Source: a virus. From it: a DNA stretch of 47,596 bases. The stretch's first letter is position 1, and every line of letters begins with the position of its first letter. The stretch lies in IMG/VR virus record IMGVR_UViG_3300050821_004236, positions 1-47,596 of that record; one strand, given 5' to 3'. A model generated the notes under the pieces. It made no database searches and was not told the DNA's origin. It was given only the letters and a program-made list of their open reading frames with translations. The translations under genes were made by a program, and so were the position numbers. Shown piece by piece: positions 23,001 through 31,793 of the stretch.

Positions 23001-24438
23001 GATAACTCGCGTAAATCAGCGAATAGCTGGCGGCGTTTGCAGGCAAAGCGCACGATGCCCCAGTGCAACGATACAAAAATTCCTGGAACATGTTCGTTCC
23101 TGCCGGAAGCGCTGGCAGCGCAATGCTATTTTCAACCCAGAAGTATAAAGTCCCTCCTGTGGCTGTTGTGCTTTTCATCGTATAGATACTGCTCTCATTG
23201 CTGGGGTAGGTGAACTGGGTTCCATTGATGATGGTGATGTTATGACGACCTCCAAACTCGGTGTCGTCGTTCGTGCCACCTATGCGTACCCACATCCCAG
23301 TCGCTAATCCTGTCGTTGACCCAACCGTGCAAGTCACAAGTCCGGCCAAGTTCGAGCAACTAGTGATCGGGATATTTGTCGCTCCGAGCGTGGAATTTCC
23401 GTTGGAGATAGTTGTGACAGGACTTGCCGCCGTATAACATCCACCCTTACTAACGGCAATAACGGCGTAACTGTACGATGTTGAGCCAGTTGCACCCGCA
23501 ACAGCGTGCCCTGTGCCTGTCATCGAAGCGGCTAGCGATGCCGTGACAGTTGGTGCAGATGGAGGAGTACCGCAGTTCGTTGCTCCGCCGCCAATCAGGG
23601 CGAGGCCATCATTCTGTTGCCATCCTGAATTGCTCGCCACAACCAGAGAGTTCGTCCCTCCTGTGATCGTCCCGGTTGTCAGCGGAATCGCAGACATACT
23701 CACGAAGCGTGCATTGAAAGGCGGGGCAGTAATATCAACGCTGGGATTTGGCCCACGATTGGAGTTGGTGTCGCCATTCGTAAGCACACCTCCAGATTCA
23801 GAAAGATTGGAAGCCTGAAAACTCCCAGGTGAACCAGCATTGTTTTTCTGCAAAGAATTTACTGGATTTTGCGCAGCGCCTCCGCCGCCAGTGATTGTTG
23901 TCCATCCGCAAGGTAAGCTAGAGCAAACGCGAATCACGCTACTGCTCAGGTTGAAGTACTGCTGTCCAAGCAATCCTGCGACAAGTTCTGTGTCTGTGTA
24001 AGCTCGCGTTACAGGCGGCGGACTCCCCATATTTATGCGTATGCTCGGTGGAGTAGGGCTTACCGTAAGCGTAGCCCCCGTGACTATCACGCTCTGCTGA
24101 GTGAAGCAGGGAGAGGTGGCCTGTGGGCACACAGTGATATCCCACGAACTCCCTGCTGGAGTAATCGAAGAATTGGATGGTACGCTAACGCTGTAGTGTG
24201 CGGAACCGTCGAGAGAACCAGAGATGGTTTGGTTGATTGAAAACGGAGCGCCTCCCCAGAAGTAGGGGCCAGTGGGGGAACTTGGGCTAACGCGAAAAGT
24301 GAAATAAAACGTCCCACCGAACCAAGCCTGACCGTCTGGCACATCCAAAATTGTTCCGCTCACGGTCGTCGAGGTCTGCGACAGGGCCAGCGGACACAGC
24401 ACAAGAGCGAGAAGGGCGAGAGCGAAGGTACGCCACAT
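20038..24438 (-). CDS. Giant exported beta-helix fibre-like protein
   Basis: 1466 aa, the largest product here. [20 protein letters not shown] at 24438 is a signal peptide; an in-frame TTG at 24474 is less likely. Residues about 20-190 carry the same module as the gene at 18116 ([40 protein letters not shown]). A long pectate-lyase-like beta-helix follows, and near residue 1060 a second starts with [20 protein letters not shown], a motif common in beta-helix enzymes and adhesins. It may recognise or depolymerise surface glycans. TTGA overlap downstream. Confidence 0.75.
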   Translation of the reverse strand: MWRTFALALLALVLCPLALSQTSTTVSGTILDVPDGQAWFGGTFYFTFRVSPSSPTGPYFWGGAPFSINQTISGSLDGSAHYSVSVPSNSSITPAGSSWDITVCPQATSPCFTQQSVIVTGATLTVSPTPPSIRINMGSPPPVTRAYTDTELVAGLLGQQYFNLSSSVIRVCSSLPCGWTTITGGGGAAQNPVNSLQKNNAGSPGSFQASNLSESGGVLTNGDTNSNRGPNPSVDITAPPFNARFVSMSAIPLTTGTITGGTNSLVVASNSGWQQNDGLALIGGGATNCGTPPSAPTVTASLAASMTGTGHAVAGATGSTSYSYAVIAVSKGGCYTAASPVTTISNGNSTLGATNIPITSCSNLAGLVTCTVGSTTGLATGMWVRIGGTNDDTEFGGRHNITIINGTQFTYPSNESSIYTMKSTTATGGTLYFWVENSIALPALPAGTNMFQEFLYRCTGASCALPANAASYSLIYASYPLSLGYIDASYGMVDDLGTLTTINQFSTPWFIPTTPPAANVNDMLVTTISNIAGTTFTLAANATNSTSSAPVRFDNVPAINLAQTTSNIQATGGGGAVHFPPIAQTGIGPLVYLTSSYLVVNSIFRLGSTLSAGATVELNGTSAALLGTDEDSVNSVNASFSMQTLQRFRCDGANPCIWRKGPQIKNLYIQTLGPGQLLVFDSTANAPELTENVQFNIPDEIGVAYYSYAAGFGGMFRNVSFTNGGPQTIGLVDTPTYINKDDNQVNFDYITGSQRAFYFECTINPPNSCGFLITMKMGEEWQGPITPILTVNGNKYGFIYMEHIIQDSGSEPIFVSQNGDAASLIINGTNGPGKDPGTPLGGNQPTISGNQRFGGALVTFTASLAPNLTGMNHDITMCAGQPAVLVPGYTGCEIPSLNIPPATYSISHTLNASEGTVYETGSGTTITANSALAGQEWNVYNISSGTVTLAISSGTLSCIGSTGSCPIPANQGVHVSCNGTNCSAFGLGGGTVSSLTVTGALNANGNGTAGNVGIKYTSASAYRYVDGAGSDSNDGLSPGTAFATPQHCNTVVVALGGGTCDARTLYTYTTSTEIDVGQHSPAVAVTLLVPPVGTWTCNVTGGTNRCLQVFNLGSVIGASGGQGTPFIVNASATANVVDVCGTEPSPAVGGSYIHWTGMGCASVSGATVSGAVIHIQALFDNSWVSDLQSGASSTTTKALYIHGVCCSAHVERVKGNGNLTSTNVPCTLGPANSGADIGPISCTGGGTGANQVAIVQSSSGSAAAHYHDIYTEADSNDNTTVVGVTGSSGLADVIDHLTLGADLEGGSTRYMIDIASGSSLIAHNIELGGISGNGINDHNAGRGTISPGASAVITDYSVQGCCGLDGYFTKPGFFGLTNNTGLQLFNTTTTCTTAATINTPCTTAAITLPVGYADTNYRVSCTGLSPTQFPQIQTVTKSNATFTITLNNLTAAAASYTSFDCSVGHN

Positions 24439-24463
24439 GCGCCTGATTGTAGTACGGGTACGT

Positions 24464-24874
24464 CTAGGACTCAATGGCCTTCTTTGAGTTCAACCTTCTC
24501 TTTTTGCAGGTTCGACATACCATTTGAGGGTGTCTTGTGTGACTCCCACTATAGTAGAAATCGTGACCGACATGCTCGCTGGCAAACAGTTGCCGCTTCA
24601 CTTCTACTGCACGCTCTCTAGCCCTAATGATTTTTCGAGAATTAGCTGTTCTCATTTTTTCCGTAAATCTTTTTTCACCGAGCGCCCAACCCACCCTTGT
24701 ATGGCAAGAAGTGCAAAGAGGTAAAACCAGCAATTCAGTCCCTTTGCTGTAACCACGAAAATGATGGTATCCACTAGCTTTTTCGCCACAATGAAAGCAT
24801 GTTAGCTCGCTTGGATGCTCTAGGACCCCAAAATTAATCAGTACATGTATTCTTCTGTTATGAAGTCTATTCAT
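24464..24874 (-). CDS. HNH endonuclease
   Basis: 136 aa from MNRLHNRRIHVLINFGVLEH at 24874 (GGAGGAG about 12 nt upstream). Core: TCFHCGEKASGYHHFRGYSK followed by LCTSCHTRVGW, with two CxxC pairs and the YHH metal ligands. A second zinc pair near the end (MVCRTCKKRR) may bind DNA. It is in the same direction as the late operon, its ATG overlapping the stop of the acidic small gene, which makes it a well-integrated or long-resident HNH gene. Confidence 0.85.
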   Translation of the reverse strand: MNRLHNRRIHVLINFGVLEHPSELTCFHCGEKASGYHHFRGYSKGTELLVLPLCTSCHTRVGWALGEKRFTEKMRTANSRKIIRARERAVEVKRQLFASEHVGHDFYYSGSHTRHPQMVCRTCKKRRLNSKKAIES

Positions 24875-24977
24875 CTTCCACTTCTCCTCCCATTTCGGGA
24901 ATGTCGTCGTCCTCTGCGGATTCGTCCTCTTGCAAGATGTCCTCATCGCCATCCCCAGTTATCGCCTCGGGCATCAT
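24867..24977 (-). CDS. 36-aa highly acidic protein
   Basis: MMPEAITGDGDEDILQEDES then AEDDDIPEMGGEVEDE, TAG. About half the residues are Asp or Glu. Its ATG overlaps the TGA of the ATP-grasp gene and its stop overlaps the ATG of the HNH gene, which supports reality. Such acidic peptides may mimic DNA or bind basic partners; function unknown. Confidence 0.55.
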   Translation of the reverse strand: MMPEAITGDGDEDILQEDESAEDDDIPEMGGEVEDE

Positions 24978-26242
24978 TTCAGCAACCCCGCCTCTCTCAA
25001 CTGCCAGTAGCGCTTGCAGGCGGCATCGCAAACATCTGTGCGATACTGAGCGTTGGGAACTCGAACTTCCTTGAGCATTTCGTATGCGCCATCAAAGGCC
25101 GCGCCGGGTGTCTCGCCAACCGCCAGCGGTGAGCCAATCCATCCACACAATCCAGCAGTTTCCAACTCATCCGATTCTCCGCGCTTGCGGGCGTCGTATA
25201 AATAGAAGCGGTCCAGATTCTTTTCGTGCAGCCCTTCGATCGGAATTCCGGCTTTGTAGAACTTTTCCGGTAGACCTTCGCACGGATATGGCGGTACAGA
25301 CAATCTAACGGAAGCACAGAACGGATGCTTTGCCGTGAGGTCCGGTGGCACTTGGTCCGAAGCAATCGAGAAAAGAAATTCTCCGAATCCTATCGGGAGG
25401 AGCCGGGTGAGCAGAGCTTCTGAGTCGTAGCCGAAGCGGGGGGTAAATTCTAGCGCCCAAGTCCCCTCGCTGTTCGTGATCGTATTGAGGTCGATTGGCC
25501 CCACGTAGCCGAGTTCCTGTAGTGGCGCCACGCATTTTTTTAATCCCTTCTCAAAAAGAGGATTATCCCGTTTCACCATCCATATCAGTGAACCGCTGCA
25601 TCCGGTATTCGGACCAAGATCGTTGTTGAGAAATTTCTTCGTCTCGATTGTGTGGTTAAGTGCGTAGTATCCGGTGGAATTTATGTAGACTTCAGTGCTC
25701 GCTTCGACGCCTTCCACGAAGTCTTGCAAGATGTACTCGGAAACTTTAGCAGAACGAAAGAGCACGTCGAAGTAGCGGAGCATGTCTTTAGCATCACGTG
25801 AAACGTATGTAGTGGATTTGTCGTCCTGCTCGCCAATCGGTTTAAATACCAAGCGCTTATCGCGCTTCTTGATATGGCGTATGCCGTCCGCTGGATTATC
25901 GAATGCTTCCCACGGTGCAACAAGGAGTCCGCATTTCTGCATGAACTCCAAGCCAAACAGTCTGTCCTCTTCCAGTTGGTCCGCTAACGTGGAATCGCCA
26001 ATGGTGGGAACTTTTTCGCGGGCGTAGTCGGCATCTTTGCCCATCCCCGTAGCGTCGAATACCACACAGTTATATCGCTCCGGGTAATAACTCTCAGAAC
26101 CGGGCATGATTGTGATTAAACCTCCGAGAGCCTCTGCATATCTCTCTTCTTTCACAATCATGCTTACATCGTGGCCCTCTGTCTGGAGCTTATGAGAAAT
26201 CCACGCGCCTTCCGCAAATTGAGACGCTACACAGATTCGCAT
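24974..26242 (-). CDS. PurD-like ATP-grasp ligase
   Basis: 422 aa, close to PurD (phosphoribosylamine-glycine ligase) length. N-terminal Rossmann-like start MRICVASQFAEGAWISHKLQ; ATP-grasp elements follow: VFKP with Lys134, YILQDFVEGVEASTEVYI (170-187), NDLGPNTGCSG (207-217, PurD has D-T-G-P-N-T-G-G-M-G) and WALEFTPRFGYDSEA (262-276, PurD E-x-N-x-R-F-G-D-P-E). PurD joins glycine to phosphoribosylamine in purine synthesis. Here the GMG is GCS and the acidic motif differs, so another carboxylate-amine substrate is possible. It sits between virion genes and the fibre cluster. Confidence 0.82.
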   Translation of the reverse strand: MRICVASQFAEGAWISHKLQTEGHDVSMIVKEERYAEALGGLITIMPGSESYYPERYNCVVFDATGMGKDADYAREKVPTIGDSTLADQLEEDRLFGLEFMQKCGLLVAPWEAFDNPADGIRHIKKRDKRLVFKPIGEQDDKSTTYVSRDAKDMLRYFDVLFRSAKVSEYILQDFVEGVEASTEVYINSTGYYALNHTIETKKFLNNDLGPNTGCSGSLIWMVKRDNPLFEKGLKKCVAPLQELGYVGPIDLNTITNSEGTWALEFTPRFGYDSEALLTRLLPIGFGEFLFSIASDQVPPDLTAKHPFCASVRLSVPPYPCEGLPEKFYKAGIPIEGLHEKNLDRFYLYDARKRGESDELETAGLCGWIGSPLAVGETPGAAFDGAYEMLKEVRVPNAQYRTDVCDAACKRYWQLREAGLLK

Positions 26243-26257
26243 AACTCTCCAGAAATT

Positions 26258-26333
26258 TGGTCGGGGACCTCGGATTTGAACCGAGAATCTCTTGCTCCCA
26301 GGGCAAGCGGGTTAGCCGTTCCCCTAGCCCCCG
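26258..26333 (-). tRNA. tRNA-Pro (UGG)
   Basis: 76 nt with encoded CCA (26258-26260). Acceptor CGGGGGC/GTCCCCG with C1-G72 and A73, the bacterial proline identity set; D-arm with GG; anticodon stem CTTGC/GCAAG; loop CCTGGGA (anticodon UGG, G37); T-arm CTCGG-TTCAAAT-CCGAG. Position 33 is C instead of the near-universal U. It lies in the late operon upstream of the ATP-grasp gene. Confidence 0.9.
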
Positions 26334-26339
26334 AAGAAA

Positions 26340-26585
26340 TTACTTCGCCGAACCCCCGGAAACTCCTTCGCTTGGATATTCCCGGCGCATGGAAGTCCGA
26401 TTTGGCTTCCAGTTAGGCCGCGTCCGCGAATGCGAAAAAGAGTTAGCGCCTTGCATCGGTGCCATCCCTGCGCTCGATCCGCCGTGCAGCACCGGAGACG
26501 TGTTCTCCGGTGAATTGCCGTCGATCTGAATGTCCGCAGCCGCGCAGTCTTTCTTAGCATCTTCCATCCGGCCAAAATAGCTCAT
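26340..26585 (-). CDS. Hypothetical 81-aa protein
   Basis: ATG at 26585 with GTGAGGATGT upstream. Starts MSYFGRMEDAKKDCAAADIQ; the rest is polar, low in structure and rich in Ser, Gly and Asn. It fills the space between the tRNA and the hairpin. A competing frame (26324-26575) is less likely as its start lacks a ribosome-binding site. No domain. Confidence 0.55.
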   Translation of the reverse strand: MSYFGRMEDAKKDCAAADIQIDGNSPENTSPVLHGGSSAGMAPMQGANSFSHSRTRPNWKPNRTSMRREYPSEGVSGGSAK

Positions 26586-26607
26586 ACATCCTCACTTTCA
26601 AATTTGA

Positions 26608-26641
26608 GGGGCGCAACCCACTTGGGAGAAGATTACGCCCC
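26608..26641. terminator. Hairpin in the gap between virion genes and tRNA-Pro
   Basis: GGGGCG (26608-26613) pairs with CGCCCC (26636-26641), with an inner CCCA/TGGG pair. On the minus strand the stem is followed by TCAAATTT, a weak T-rich tract. It could attenuate late transcription or mark the 5' processing point of the tRNA region. Otherwise 26586-26676 shows nothing. Confidence 0.4.
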
Positions 26642-26676
26642 GTGCCCAACGCTTCTACGCAGAAGAGTACACCAAA

Positions 26677-27834
26677 TCAAGGCGCAGGGGTAGAACCTTT
26701 TCCGCCGAACACCGCTCGGTAAATTACGTAAGCGGCACCAGCCCCCAGACCGCCTCCTATCCCCTGTGAAATTCTGGGTACTACGTGCTTTTTGAACATC
26801 TTTCGCAACTCTGACTCAGGGGCCTTTGTAGCGAACTTCTGCGCTCCACGTCGCGCCGCTTTTTCTGCGCCCATCAAGTCCTGATAGTCGCGCATCACAT
26901 CTTTCGCTTCTGGGACTGCTTTCTTGATGCCCTCAGAGATACCGCGGTAGAGTTGCTTTCCTACTTCGCCGCTATCCCACAAATCTTGCTTCAATGCCTG
27001 CGCTTGCGCTGGCGTCAATTTATCCAACTGCGCGATGTCGATTCCGTGCTTGGCCATTCCCTCTTGCAATACCTTCTCTGCCTTAGCAACTTCCGTTGCA
27101 TCGAACTTTGAGAATGCTTTGGTGATGATCGAGTAGGCGTCTACTGTTTTCCCCTGTTTTCCTGCTTGGTCAAGAAGCTGGCCCAGTTGTTTCCCGGTGG
27201 CGTCTTTCGCTTTCGTCATCGCGTTGTAGCGTTCGATGTCATCCAGTTTTGCGAGTTTCTTCTCGTCAAAGCCAGCTTTCAGCGCCCCTCGTGCAGGATT
27301 AACTTCAAACTCATCTAGGGAAGCAGGCAATTTACCGGGTTTTATTTCTCCCATCTTTACGCCAAGTGCCTCATTAACTTTTTGCAATTTGCTGGCCTGC
27401 TTAGCAGCTAACGCCTCTCCCTGCGCTATCTCCGCTTCAGGACCAAGTATGCCAGCGCCTCCGGTAATTCCGAGAGTAGTCGCCAGCAATTCTGCGTAAT
27501 CCTTGCCAGCCTTGGTCACATCTCCGACACGCGACAGCACGGGGTGCTCTTTGCGTCCTTCTTGCGTGTAGTTCTCGATCCCCGACGTCATGGAGCCGAT
27601 AGCGGAAGGCAGGTTGAATGGGTCCATCGCAACGCTCTTGGCACCCGACTTTATTTTCTGGAACATCGAAGGTTGGGCGCTTATCGTTCCTTGGTCCGCA
27701 ACGCTCTTTGCTGTCGAGGATTCCGCTTCTTTTTTGGAGAAAAAGTCCGAGGGAAGCGTTTCAGGTGGAGTTGCACCTTGCTTCTTGGATGAAAAGAAGT
27801 CGGCAGGCAACGTTTGTGGAGTGTCATTCGGCAT
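26677..27834 (-). CDS. Probable internal virion/ejection protein
   Basis: 385 aa. N-terminus has a duplicated motif (LPADFFSSKK and LPSDFFSKKE), then a Gly/Ala-rich hydrophobic stretch around residues 110-135 (ATTLGITGGAGILGPEAEIA) and long helices rich in Lys, Ala and Gln. The C-terminus has a glycine-rich membrane-like segment (ISQGIGGGLGAGAAYVIYRA). Together with the two upstream genes this is the composition of podovirus internal proteins that form a DNA-ejection channel. Role inferred from position and composition. Confidence 0.6.
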   Translation of the reverse strand: MPNDTPQTLPADFFSSKKQGATPPETLPSDFFSKKEAESSTAKSVADQGTISAQPSMFQKIKSGAKSVAMDPFNLPSAIGSMTSGIENYTQEGRKEHPVLSRVGDVTKAGKDYAELLATTLGITGGAGILGPEAEIAQGEALAAKQASKLQKVNEALGVKMGEIKPGKLPASLDEFEVNPARGALKAGFDEKKLAKLDDIERYNAMTKAKDATGKQLGQLLDQAGKQGKTVDAYSIITKAFSKFDATEVAKAEKVLQEGMAKHGIDIAQLDKLTPAQAQALKQDLWDSGEVGKQLYRGISEGIKKAVPEAKDVMRDYQDLMGAEKAARRGAQKFATKAPESELRKMFKKHVVPRISQGIGGGLGAGAAYVIYRAVFGGKGSTPAP

Positions 27835-29708
27835 CAGTTAGTAGTAGCAGGTTTGAGTACCCACGGATCACTTGAACCCTTTTTCCGCTGGTACGTGTGG
27901 CCTTGATATTCTTGCGTTTCCATTCCTGAATCTTTTCCAGGATGCGCTATACCAGACCTCAAAATCTTAACTTGATTGTCGAACGCATCTAGCTGCTTGT
28001 TCATCATTTGTTTATTCCCACTACGTACTCCGGGGATCATGTCGCGGATAGCGTTACGCAAATCCTGCGCTCCCGTTCCCATGCCAGCGACATTTCGCAA
28101 ACTCATTGCTCGTTCGTTCAGTTGCTTCACCCACACAACGAAGTCCTGCTGTTTATCTGTAAGGTTCTGTGTCGCCAGAGTAGTTAGTTCCGCGTTTGCA
28201 ACGGAATCATCTGGTGTCGTGATAGCCAGATGCAGCTTTGCAATCTGTTCTGGCGAAAACGGTTTATCCAGAGCGTTGATTGCATCCCGTGTTTGCTTCG
28301 ACGCTACCTGAATATCTTTCATCTGCGCTTCACGCGGTTTCAGTTTAACGCCCTCGGATGCGCTCGCCATACCGCCTTCAATAGCATTCTTGGCGGTTGT
28401 CCAATAGACATTGCCATCCGCGTCCATCGCTTGAACAGGCCGGTATTCATTGAACGCTTTTGCTCGCGCCTCGCCACTGACCGCAGACATACGATTTTTA
28501 ACCTGCTCTGCCTTCTGGCCGTACTCTTTAAGTGCCTTCGCGTACTCTGGACTAGACCGGGCCTTCTCGTACTCTTTAGGATTCGGCGGTTCTCCAATTT
28601 GGTCCGCGATGATCGGGTCAATTCGGAGTTGTTGTTTTTCCTTCGCGGAACCTAGTGCAGCATTGAATAGTGTTTGGTCCTCTTTCGTCCAATCCGGGCT
28701 TTCTGGCGTGACAGTTAATCCTCCACGGGTAACCGCGTAAGGAACTCCACCATTCGCTACAACTTTGGGAGCCTGAGAACTTTTCGTCTGCCCAGTAATT
28801 TCTTTCCCAGTGGCAGCATCTTTCAGGCGGTACGCGTCTTTCGGATTTGACTTGTTGTACGCCCACACTTCTCCATTCGGAGAAGTGATTACAGCGTAAG
28901 TCTCACGCGCATCTTTGCTCGCCTTTTCAATGTCAAGAAGCGATTTCGGGTCTAATCCGGGTGTAGCTGTAGGCGCTTTCGCTTGTACCTCTCGCGCCAT
29001 CGCTGTGCGCTGTTCGTCGCTCAACTGCGGTTTCGGTCCACCCTGTGCTTTCTGGATAAGGTGTTGGAACATCGCTTTCAATCCCGTAGCTGCCTTTTCC
29101 TTTTGGGCGTTCGTTTGGTCGGCTTGCTGCTGCTTGCGCGTGACGTTTTTCAGCGCTTCCCCGTACACGGTGGTCTTCTCCGGGTTTAGCCAGTCTTGGT
29201 TCAGCGCCTTCGCCATATTTTTCAGTTTCTTCGGATCTCCGGTTACCGCGTCTACTTTCTTTTGCGCTGCCGCGATTGCTTGAGGGTCCCGGGATTGGTC
29301 AGCTTGAAACTTCTCGTTTAGCGCTGCTTGTAGATAGGTCCAGTCGCCTTCGGCCTGTAGGAGTTGCTTTTCCTTGTGCTCCCGCACTCCGTTCTTGATG
29401 CTCGCCCCGAGCGAAGCTAGAAACCGCTGCGTCCCCCATGCGTGCGGGTTGGCCGTGTTCATTCCGATTTTACGGGCAGATTCTACATCTCCCCCGGCAG
29501 GGATGGACATAGGGACCGCTGTATTTGCCACTTGCTTGCGCTGGGCAGCCTGCTGGATGAGCGAAATAATCTGCTTAACCTTGTCGTTGGGATCTCCGGT
29601 TTGAGGGGCTGGAGCGCCTCCCTGTGGGGCTGCAGGAGGTATAACAGGCACACCCCCACCGCTACCGATGCCCGGTATGGTCCCCGGCAAGAATGGAGGG
29701 GTAGCCAT
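27834..29708 (-). CDS. Probable internal virion protein, 624 aa
   Basis: N-terminal Pro/Gly linker (PPFLPGTIPGIGSGGGVPVI), then mostly amphipathic helices (DDKVKQIISLIQQAAQRKQ-like, KKLKNMAKALNQDWL, KEYGQKAEQVKNRMSAVSGE) and one small beta patch (GEVWAYNKSNPKDAYRLKDA). It ends with a beta motif (YQGHTYQRKKGSSDPW). Large helical proteins here in podovirus order (after head-tail genes, before fibres) are ejection proteins. ATG/stop overlap with both neighbours. It could also be a short tape measure. Confidence 0.6.
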   Translation of the reverse strand: MATPPFLPGTIPGIGSGGGVPVIPPAAPQGGAPAPQTGDPNDKVKQIISLIQQAAQRKQVANTAVPMSIPAGGDVESARKIGMNTANPHAWGTQRFLASLGASIKNGVREHKEKQLLQAEGDWTYLQAALNEKFQADQSRDPQAIAAAQKKVDAVTGDPKKLKNMAKALNQDWLNPEKTTVYGEALKNVTRKQQQADQTNAQKEKAATGLKAMFQHLIQKAQGGPKPQLSDEQRTAMAREVQAKAPTATPGLDPKSLLDIEKASKDARETYAVITSPNGEVWAYNKSNPKDAYRLKDAATGKEITGQTKSSQAPKVVANGGVPYAVTRGGLTVTPESPDWTKEDQTLFNAALGSAKEKQQLRIDPIIADQIGEPPNPKEYEKARSSPEYAKALKEYGQKAEQVKNRMSAVSGEARAKAFNEYRPVQAMDADGNVYWTTAKNAIEGGMASASEGVKLKPREAQMKDIQVASKQTRDAINALDKPFSPEQIAKLHLAITTPDDSVANAELTTLATQNLTDKQQDFVVWVKQLNERAMSLRNVAGMGTGAQDLRNAIRDMIPGVRSGNKQMMNKQLDAFDNQVKILRSGIAHPGKDSGMETQEYQGHTYQRKKGSSDPWVLKPATTN

Positions 29709-30553
29709 TACAAGCCTCCGAGGGATGCAATCGCGTCAAGAATGCCAGTATCCGCTCCGGGGTTCAGAGATGAAATGCCCTGCGATAGCGCCCCAGCTCC
29801 GCCTCCGATAATCGGGATTGCGGACGTAAGCGAATCCAAGAAACTAGGGCTGTTCGCCAGCGTTTGCTGAGTCCCCTTTGAAATCCCCATCAGCACATCA
29901 AGCGAATTCTGAATCGACTGCTGGTACAACTGCGCCTCAATCTCTCCCATGTTCAACTGCTCTTGCGACATCAGGTCAGCAAGTCCGATCTGCGCTCCGC
30001 TTCCAAAGCGGTTTCCGCTGGTAGAAAACTGCTCTATCAAATTCTCTTGCGCTCTCTCGAATCCCGGCTGTAAGCCAGCGAAGATGTTGTTGATCGCTGC
30101 CTGATTGAATCCTCCGCCACCTTGCAAGAACTGCATGATAGCCGCTGCTACGCCATTGCCGTAGGTGTTTCCGAGTTCGTCGTGAAGGCGCTTGAGGTCC
30201 TGCGGCGACATCCCTGCCAAAATTCCGCCAGAGGCCGCACCTGTTCCAGTACCGCCACCTCCCCCACCTCCCGGTAATAGCCCACCACCACCTGGAACTA
30301 AGCTAGTTGGCGTGTATCCGCCTCCCGTGTTCGCTCCAAAACTCGGTATCACTCCCCCACCGTAAGGATTTGGTGCGGGTGCGCCAGCTGGCAGATTTGT
30401 AGGCGGCAATACGGGATTCTGTCCGCTACTCGAACCAGTGGAAGGTACGGATGATACGCCAGCGCCTTGCGAACCAGTTGGGTTACGTCCCGGTAGCAGG
30501 GCAGCATAATTCGGATTCTGCATGGCGAGGACGGGATTGCCGATGGATGCCAT
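29708..30553 (-). CDS. Virion-associated protein with glycine-rich linker
   Basis: 281 aa. First 115 residues are Pro/Gly/Ser-rich (PNPYGGGVIPSFGANTGGGY; LLPGGGGGGGTGTG) and probably disordered; the rest is helical (PQDLKRLHDELGNTYGNGVA, FERAQENLIEQFSTSGNRFG, EIEAQLYQQSIQNSLDVLMG). Likely the first of three internal virion proteins encoded in series. No named family. Confidence 0.6.
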   Translation of the reverse strand: MASIGNPVLAMQNPNYAALLPGRNPTGSQGAGVSSVPSTGSSSGQNPVLPPTNLPAGAPAPNPYGGGVIPSFGANTGGGYTPTSLVPGGGGLLPGGGGGGGTGTGAASGGILAGMSPQDLKRLHDELGNTYGNGVAAAIMQFLQGGGGFNQAAINNIFAGLQPGFERAQENLIEQFSTSGNRFGSGAQIGLADLMSQEQLNMGEIEAQLYQQSIQNSLDVLMGISKGTQQTLANSPSFLDSLTSAIPIIGGGAGALSQGISSLNPGADTGILDAIASLGGL

Positions 30554-30564
30554 ATCTCAGTTCC

Positions 30565-31374
30565 TCAATAACGGTCGTATCCGACTTGCAGTGTTACCGG
30601 CGAGAGTCGCTTGTCCCTTTCTGGCTGAAGTATACGCGCCGCGATTAGTCCGGGTCTACCCTTTTCTCCCCCGCTTTCTTGGTACTCAGGGTCACCATAC
30701 AAAATGGTGTGGATATAACTACTTTGGTCGTTCCATCGCAGATAAAGTGCCCCTCTCTCTGCCGCCGCAAACGCAATGATGTCGTACCAATCAGCGGGGA
30801 CTTTTATGATGGTCTGCGCAAGGGTGCTGGAAAATTGATGTCGTACTTGATACGGAAGATAAACGTTGTAGTTTTGCCCTGGCTGGGAACCGAACCAGAA
30901 CATATTCCCGTAACGAGTATAGCGAAATGGCACTCCACCAGGCGTGAAGAGAATTGTCTGGATAGATTTCGGCGTCATGTAATCCATCGGATATGCGGTT
31001 CCGTTGTTTGCCGTTGCCACTAATCCAACGGATGCCGCTTGAAGCGGCGTCAGGAAAATAACTGGGTCCTCGGTAATCGTTACATCGTCACCCTTTTCCA
31101 AAAACCTTGCTACGGGATACATGTAGTTGCTACCCTGCCAGCCTAGTCCTGGACCGATTGTTACAAGTGGTCCTGGTTTCTGCAATTCCGTGAAAGGATA
31201 GTTGGCAGTAATCTCGCGCAACGCATCGCGTATCCATGCGCTCGGTCGCATTTCGGGGTTAGGTTGCTTGGTTGCGTCTTCTGTAACGTCAGAGCGATTC
31301 TGCAATGCTGCCGCAACCTTATTCGTGAGGTCGCTGATTCGCAGAGTCGTGCTTGATGGCTGTTCTACGCTCAT
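30565..31374 (-). CDS. Probable head-tail connector/adaptor protein
   Basis: 269 aa. An early helix region (SAWIRDALREITANYPF) is followed by beta-strands (YNVYLPYQVRHQFSSTLAQT) and a closing helical block (WYDIIAFAAAERGALYLRWN). This is the layout of adaptor proteins such as P22 gp4 or T7 gp11-like factors, inferred from pattern and position. Its ATG overlaps the stop of the gene upstream. Confidence 0.5.
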   Translation of the reverse strand: MSVEQPSSTTLRISDLTNKVAAALQNRSDVTEDATKQPNPEMRPSAWIRDALREITANYPFTELQKPGPLVTIGPGLGWQGSNYMYPVARFLEKGDDVTITEDPVIFLTPLQAASVGLVATANNGTAYPMDYMTPKSIQTILFTPGGVPFRYTRYGNMFWFGSQPGQNYNVYLPYQVRHQFSSTLAQTIIKVPADWYDIIAFAAAERGALYLRWNDQSSYIHTILYGDPEYQESGGEKGRPGLIAARILQPERDKRLSPVTLQVGYDRY

Positions 31375-31784
31375 ACCACCACCAAAACGGATGCAGAAAC
31401 CGTTCCACCAACACCAAAAAGTGTAGCTGCTGTAATCCCTTGTCCTGCTTCGGACGGGTCAAAGTAGATGAACACTCCACCCGGACCAACGGTGACCGGC
31501 GCGGGGAGTCCCGCTGCGGGCGTGTACTGGACCGTTAGGTTTGACGTGGCGCTAAGGTTTTTAATCAGCAGACCAAATATTTTTGCTGCTGGCAACGGGA
31601 CAACAACCCCTCCTACTGTCGCCTGAAAATAAGGCTCCCAATACACGCCAGTGCCGCCAGTTGCAGCGCTCGGTAAAGTTGGATTCTGGAAATCGAAACT
31701 CGCAATTTGAGGGAAGTTGGTAGTGTTCTGGTCCGTGACCACGGCTAGGGCTTGGAGGATACAGTTGATGTTTGGTGTGGACAC
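31371..31784 (-). CDS. Beta-rich virion protein, 137 aa
   Basis: Low charge and strongly beta (VYWEPYFQATVGGVVVPLPA, FGLLIKNLSATSNLTVQYTP, GGVFIYFDPSEAGQGITAAT). It resembles head or tail decoration proteins with a jelly-roll or Ig fold. ATGA overlap with the next gene. No family named. Confidence 0.6.
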   Translation of the reverse strand: MSTPNINCILQALAVVTDQNTTNFPQIASFDFQNPTLPSAATGGTGVYWEPYFQATVGGVVVPLPAAKIFGLLIKNLSATSNLTVQYTPAAGLPAPVTVGPGGVFIYFDPSEAGQGITAATLFGVGGTVSASVLVVV

Positions 31785-31793
31785 GCCTTCCTC

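Noticed and set aside
14008-24438. Long plus-strand frames opposite the exported proteins
   Set aside because: They are shadows produced by low-complexity Gly/Ser/Thr/Ala codons on the minus strand.
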